Assembly: GCA_050330975.1 (NCBI GenBank)
Contig: JBHJHK010000348.1
Coordinates: 1 to 19,669 of the forward strand
Origin: JBHJHK01 sp050330975
GTDB taxonomy: Bacteria > Pseudomonadota > Gammaproteobacteria > Competibacterales > Competibacteraceae
Length of the DNA stretch: 19,669 nucleotides
Direction: 5' to 3'
Within the stretch, counting starts at the first letter, position 1; every line of letters begins with the position of its first letter. The translations under genes were made by a program, and so were the position numbers. Below are positions 14,325 through 19,669 of the stretch, piece by piece. Under the pieces are notes generated by a model. The model searched no databases and was not told where the DNA came from. It saw only the letters and a program-made list of their open reading frames with translations.

Positions 14325-14708
14325 TTAGTGGGGGGTGGTGCCCTGGACAAAGCGGGCCAACAGCATGGTGAGGAGCCCGGCGACGATGGAGTAAATCATG
14401 ATTTGGCTGAAGGCGGGGTCGTGGAGGAATAGACCAATGCCCACCAAAATAACCGAAAAACCGGTGACAAACACCGTGCAAAAGGCCGTCGTCCCGGTCT
14501 CCTTGAGCTCCCGGCGTCGACGACCCGTGCCCAGGTACAACACCACACCCAACAGCATCAAAAACACCCCCACACCACAAAAGGCGTAGATCAGCACGGA
14601 GTCATCGAAACCGTGGAGGTGTAGAGCCAGGGCGATGAGCAGTTGGATAAAGCCCAATACCAGGACGGCAGTTAAGCCGTTGAAGTCGTCCGTTGTGGTT
14701 GAAGCCAT
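14325..14708 (-). CDS. Small four-helix membrane protein
   Basis: This 127-residue integral membrane protein is of unrecognised family. Four hydrophobic segments are visible: LTAVLVLGFIQLLIALAL, VLIYAFCGVGVFLMLLGVVLY, a third around VFVTGFSVILVGIGLFL, and a fourth around IMIYSIVAGLLTMLLA. A basic stretch (GRRRREL) lies between helices two and three. The ATG at 14708 has a weak GAGGT ahead of it. The gene is convergent with the PhzF remnant (only 16 bases apart) and 118 bases downstream of the cytochrome gene on the same strand, so it might be co-transcribed or have its own promoter. No function is proposed. Confidence 0.75.
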   Translation of the reverse strand: MASTTTDDFNGLTAVLVLGFIQLLIALALHLHGFDDSVLIYAFCGVGVFLMLLGVVLYLGTGRRRRELKETGTTAFCTVFVTGFSVILVGIGLFLHDPAFSQIMIYSIVAGLLTMLLARFVQGTTPH

Positions 14709-14826
14709 ACTGTCAAGTACCTCGCGTTGTCGATTTGCGTTATGGCGATGAAACTTGCGGTGCCCTCTTGTCCATCGCCCAAGAGTAGCCCATGGGCCTG
14801 GAACGAAGGACGAAAATTGCGATTGT

Positions 14827-16230
14827 TCACAGAGTTTTGAGGTATTCCAACAGCGCCCGGCGCTCAGCCGCCGTCAACTCGTCGCCGTAGGTGTGGCCCC
14901 GGTTGCTGTAGCCCTGCAAGGTGGTGTCGTAGATCACCTTGGCCTCGGCAAAGGAGCGGGCGGCGGCCTTGCCCTGGTCGAGGGCAGTGAAGCGCCAGCC
15001 CAAGGCCTGTTGATCGAAATCGCGACTGTCGAACGACCAGGTCCAATACCGCGGCCGCTGGCTGCTGTCCAACAGGGCTTCTAGGGTGGGTACCGAACCG
15101 TTGTGTAGGAACGGCGCCGTGGCCCACACCCCGTCCAGGGGCGGCGCGATATAGCCCGGAGCCGGGGCGGCCCGGGAGACCTCGCCGAAGTACGACTGGG
15201 CGTGCCAGTCGGCAAACCGCTTGGCCTCCACGGCTTTTTGCGCCAACAAAGGGTCAGTGCCGATTTTCTCCAAGGTCACCACCACGTTGGGGTAGGATTC
15301 CTCGGCCCCGTAGCGGCCGTGGCAGTCGCTGCAGTGGGCTTCGAATACCGTCTCGCCCCGGGTCGCCAAGCCGTGGTCGATGGCAAAGGGGTAGTCCGGG
15401 GCCTCCAGGGTCTTGAGGTAGGCCAAGATGTCCGGCGCATAGGCGTCGATGGCCTCCACATCTGCCACGGAGTCGCTGCAAAACAGGGTGGCGAGGATCA
15501 GATGCCGGGCGTGGTCTCCCCGACCCTCGGTGCTGTAGTACAGGGCGTTCTTCTTGGCCATGTGCCACAAAGGCGGCACGCTCACCGGCAAAGGGCCCGG
15601 GGGCGGGGGCTCCAAGAGGGGAGTATCGAACCAGGCCAAGGTCTCGGGGTCTCGGTGGGCCATGAGGGCCACCGTCAGGGTGTTGGCCGGATTGACGCCC
15701 ACCGTATCGGTGGTGGTGTAGGGAGCCATGGCCGCCATGCGGTCGGCCCAGCGCCGCCATTCCGCCTCGGCCTCCGGGGTGCGGACATAGCGACCCAGGG
15801 CCTCGGCGGCCAGGGCGGCGTCCTCGGTCCAGTCGCGGGTTTCATCCCCGAGCCCCAAGACCAACTCGCCGTTGAAGCGACCGGCGTGGCAACCCAAGCA
15901 GTTGGAGACCACTAGCTCCACCCCAGCACTGGTGGTATGGGTGGTGGCGTGGTAGGGCAAGTCGGCGTTGGGGCCCGTGCGTCCCGGTAAGGTGTCCCCA
16001 TGGGAGTAAGTCGCCTGGGCCGTCGCCCGGTCAAAGGCCTCTCGGGGTACGCCACAGGTGACATAGGGAGCGTTGACCAGGGCGTGGTAACCCCTGGTGG
16101 GATCCCCCGAACGCTGGGGTTCGGCGGGGACGGGGCCAGGGGCTGAAATGTGGGGGTCATCGCTGCAACCGACGAGCCCGACGATGCCCAGCAGGGCTAG
16201 GCCCAGGTAGGGAGCGACGGGAAACGACAT
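14827..16230 (-). CDS. Di-heme cytochrome c family lipoprotein
   Basis: This 467-residue exported protein starts at ATG 16230, chosen because GGAGG (16237-16241) lies 6 bases upstream and it gives a proper lipoprotein signal: a hydrophobic segment ending in LVGC with Cys22. Two heme c sites, CLGCH (111-115) and CSDCH (300-304), are widely spaced as in bacterial di-heme peroxidase-like or electron-transfer proteins. Conserved stretches include VGVNPANTLTVALM, ALYYSTEGRGDHARH, and APPLDGVWATAPFLHNGSVPT near residue 370, typical of a large di-heme oxidoreductase family of mostly unknown substrate. It is likely anchored in the outer or inner membrane, facing the periplasm. The lipocalin-like gene lies 70 bases upstream on the same strand and may be its partner. 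The redox partner and reaction are not deducible. Confidence 0.88.
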   Translation of the reverse strand: MSFPVAPYLGLALLGIVGLVGCSDDPHISAPGPVPAEPQRSGDPTRGYHALVNAPYVTCGVPREAFDRATAQATYSHGDTLPGRTGPNADLPYHATTHTTSAGVELVVSNCLGCHAGRFNGELVLGLGDETRDWTEDAALAAEALGRYVRTPEAEAEWRRWADRMAAMAPYTTTDTVGVNPANTLTVALMAHRDPETLAWFDTPLLEPPPPGPLPVSVPPLWHMAKKNALYYSTEGRGDHARHLILATLFCSDSVADVEAIDAYAPDILAYLKTLEAPDYPFAIDHGLATRGETVFEAHCSDCHGRYGAEESYPNVVVTLEKIGTDPLLAQKAVEAKRFADWHAQSYFGEVSRAAPAPGYIAPPLDGVWATAPFLHNGSVPTLEALLDSSQRPRYWTWSFDSRDFDQQALGWRFTALDQGKAAARSFAEAKVIYDTTLQGYSNRGHTYGDELTAAERRALLEYLKTL

Positions 16231-16256
16231 GGGAAACCTCCAAGGGGAGTGCCAAA

Positions 16257-16275
16257 GGCGGCCCAAAGAGCCGCC
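16257..16275 (-). other. Intercistronic hairpin
   Basis: GGCGGC (16257-16262) and GCCGCC (16270-16275) form a perfect six-base stem around a seven-base loop, in the 70-base gap between the lipocalin-like gene and the cytochrome gene. Only TTT follows on the - strand, so it could be a weak terminator or an mRNA processing or stability element that separates expression of the two. Confidence 0.4.
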
Positions 16276-16300
16276 TATCGCCGAGGGTGACTGGCGGGAT

Positions 16301-17506
16301 TTACAGGGCTAGGGGGTCGGAGCTGTAACCCGTGAGTTGTACGTGCCCCGTGCCCCCGATGGGGGCTTCTCCCAAATGTCCCTCGACGGTGACGGCGCCC
16401 GACCAATAGCGCAGGCTGAGGTCGAGTTCTTGATCGGCCACCAAGGGAGTCACGGCGAGGGACAAATCCCGGTAGGGCAGAGTCAGCTGCCAGCGGGCGG
16501 GGTAGACGGCGCCGTCGATGGCGCTTTGAAAACGCCCGTCCTTAATGAGCTTAACATCTTGACTGCGCAGTAATTCTACTGAACCTTGGGCGTCGATTAA
16601 AACCCCCGTCGTCCGGGGGATTCCACTGCCGTCCCGGCGGTGAAACTGGATGAGGGAAAGCTCCCGACCGTCGTCCAGTTGGAGCAAGAAGCGATCTGTG
16701 GCCACCTGGCTGCGGTTGAGGGGCAAAGCGCCCCAACTTCGATCGAGCCAACCCTCCCCGGCCACGGCCACCCCCTGGCCCTCCAAGGTCAAGGTGCCCA
16801 TCACCTTCAACCTCGGAAAGGCGTAACCGTAAAGGCCCCCCAAGCCCTCACCGCTCCCCGTGCCGTCGTCGTAGACCGGCGGCTTGGCGGCGGTCAACGT
16901 CAGCTCGAGACCTGTGTCTTGTTGGTGGGCCGTGAGGTGGAAAGCCGTGGCGTCGGATTGGGGATCCACGGCCACCTCCCAGTGTTCCACCCACACTCGG
17001 GGTGGGTCGGGCTCGGCCCCCGCCAACCCCAGGGCAGCCCTGGAAAAGCGCTCGAAGGCCTGCATCTGGCCCTCGGCCTGGTCGGTGATGGCGAAGTGGG
17101 CCCGGTAAATCTCCCGGGTAGCCCAGGCCGAGGGGCTTTGGGGCGCTTTGGGGCTCAACGCTAAACGCAATACCAGTAGCTGAAAGGCAAAGCGGCGCTC
17201 GGGGTCATCGACGGCGTGGAGCTGGCCGCTGAAGGACCACGATTCACTGTGATAGTCCGAGTGGGCGCCGTGATCGGCGGGGAAGCGGTAAGACCACGCC
17301 CCCTCCGCGGGGGGGAAGTCGTCGGCGGCGTCTTCCAGCAGCGCGGCGATGTCTAAACCGGGCCCGACGGGGCCCGATTCTGCACGGCTGGTCCCGGTCA
17401 GGCCCGGCGGGGCACTGAACAGCCGTTGTACCCCAAAGGTTCCCCCCACCACGACGGCGATGGCGACGACGAGAACGGCGAGGATGCGATAGGTCGAGGC
17501 GAACAT
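16301..17506 (-). CDS. Secreted AttH/CrtC-type lipocalin-like protein
   Basis: This 401-residue exported protein starts at ATG 17506, which puts a hydrophobic anchor or signal segment (YRILAVLVVAIAVVVGGTFGV) at its N-terminus; no good ribosome site precedes it. A TTG at 17569 would add 21 residues. The body resembles the AttH/CrtC-like (carotenoid 1,2-hydratase-related) two-barrel lipocalin-like family. The evidence is FPADHGAHSDYHSESWSFSGQL near residue 70 (family form FPxDHGxHPxxxxEWWYxxG), VYDDGTGSGEG and GEGWLDRSWGALPL (family form WxDxxWG). It may bind or modify a lipophilic molecule in the periplasm. In other genomes such proteins often accompany ABC lipid exporters, which are absent here. 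It follows acetoacetyl-CoA synthetase but is separated by a terminator. Confidence 0.82.
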   Translation of the reverse strand: MFASTYRILAVLVVAIAVVVGGTFGVQRLFSAPPGLTGTSRAESGPVGPGLDIAALLEDAADDFPPAEGAWSYRFPADHGAHSDYHSESWSFSGQLHAVDDPERRFAFQLLVLRLALSPKAPQSPSAWATREIYRAHFAITDQAEGQMQAFERFSRAALGLAGAEPDPPRVWVEHWEVAVDPQSDATAFHLTAHQQDTGLELTLTAAKPPVYDDGTGSGEGLGGLYGYAFPRLKVMGTLTLEGQGVAVAGEGWLDRSWGALPLNRSQVATDRFLLQLDDGRELSLIQFHRRDGSGIPRTTGVLIDAQGSVELLRSQDVKLIKDGRFQSAIDGAVYPARWQLTLPYRDLSLAVTPLVADQELDLSLRYWSGAVTVEGHLGEAPIGGTGHVQLTGYSSDPLAL

Positions 17507-17567
17507 GGCTGGGTCGTCGATGGTAGTGGTGGCGAAATGTTGGTGGTTGGTTGCTCCTTCAGACCAC

Positions 17568-17603
17568 AAAAAAGCCTCAATTGCTGACTTCCCCCGCCCG
17601 CCG

Positions 17604-17618
<15 letters not shown>
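17568..17618 (-). terminator. Intrinsic terminator beginning inside the end of acetoacetyl-CoA synthetase
   Basis: On the - strand AGCCTCAA (17611-17618, within the last codons) pairs perfectly with TTGAGGCT (17573-17580), followed at once by six Ts (17568-17573, counting the last stem base). Inside, TGAC and GTCA can extend the stem, enclosing a G-rich loop. The stop codon lies within the hairpin, so a ribosome finishing the gene would cover its 5' arm. Confidence 0.7.
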
Positions 17619-19574
<1,956 letters not shown>

Positions 19575-19669
19575 GGCTGCTCACTCTCCTATGGGTGGGT
19601 GAGCGCGGCGTTGGGGCTCGTCGATGACCCCACCGTCGTTGGCGAGGGGACCCGGGGGGACGACGGCCC

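Overview
The window looks like a GC-rich proteobacterial chromosome segment, most likely gammaproteobacterial or a relative. The basis is strongly G/C-ending codons, MalF/MalG-type ABC importer genes, a periplasmic di-heme cytochrome c lipoprotein, a MocR remnant and two strong matches to the sigma-54 (-24/-12) promoter pattern. No rRNA, tRNA, CRISPR array, transposase or phage gene was seen, and I cannot name the species.

Left part (1-9790). A six-gene cluster on the + strand encodes a complete ABC importer: solute-binding protein, two permeases, a 71-residue two-helix membrane protein, and two different ATPases. Most junctions are overlapping or nearly so. It is followed by a one-piece dihydroxyacetone kinase (DhaK-DhaL fusion), so the operon reads as uptake plus phosphorylation of a small ketose or polyol-derived compound. 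On either side lies one copy of a small secreted six-cysteine protein (512-979 and 9208-9657). The two copies are clear paralogues in A+T-richer DNA. Each has a near-identical sigma-54-like promoter 85-86 bases before its start codon and a second conserved block further upstream. The right-hand copy ends at a very strong intrinsic terminator (9736-9787).

Middle (9900-14308). A secreted 641-residue choice-of-anchor I type beta-propeller protein ends in two DUF4214-like repeats. It is followed by a stretch of gene decay: a MocR-type (GntR-aminotransferase) regulator on the - strand with a frameshift, an internal deletion and a lost C-terminus; a divergent aminotransferase lacking its N-terminal third or quarter; and a PhzF-like gene reduced to its first dozen codons fused out of frame to its last 80 or so. 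The three look like one former regulator-plus-enzyme cluster.

Right part (14325-19574), all on the - strand. In transcription order: acetoacetyl-CoA synthetase (with an intrinsic terminator whose stem begins inside the end of the gene), a secreted AttH/CrtC-type lipocalin-like protein, a di-heme cytochrome c lipoprotein, and a small four-helix membrane protein.

The most interesting signals are the sigma-54-driven pair of six-cysteine secreted proteins around the transporter-kinase operon, the small extra membrane protein and odd ATPase signature inside that transporter, and the concerted deletion of three neighbouring genes.
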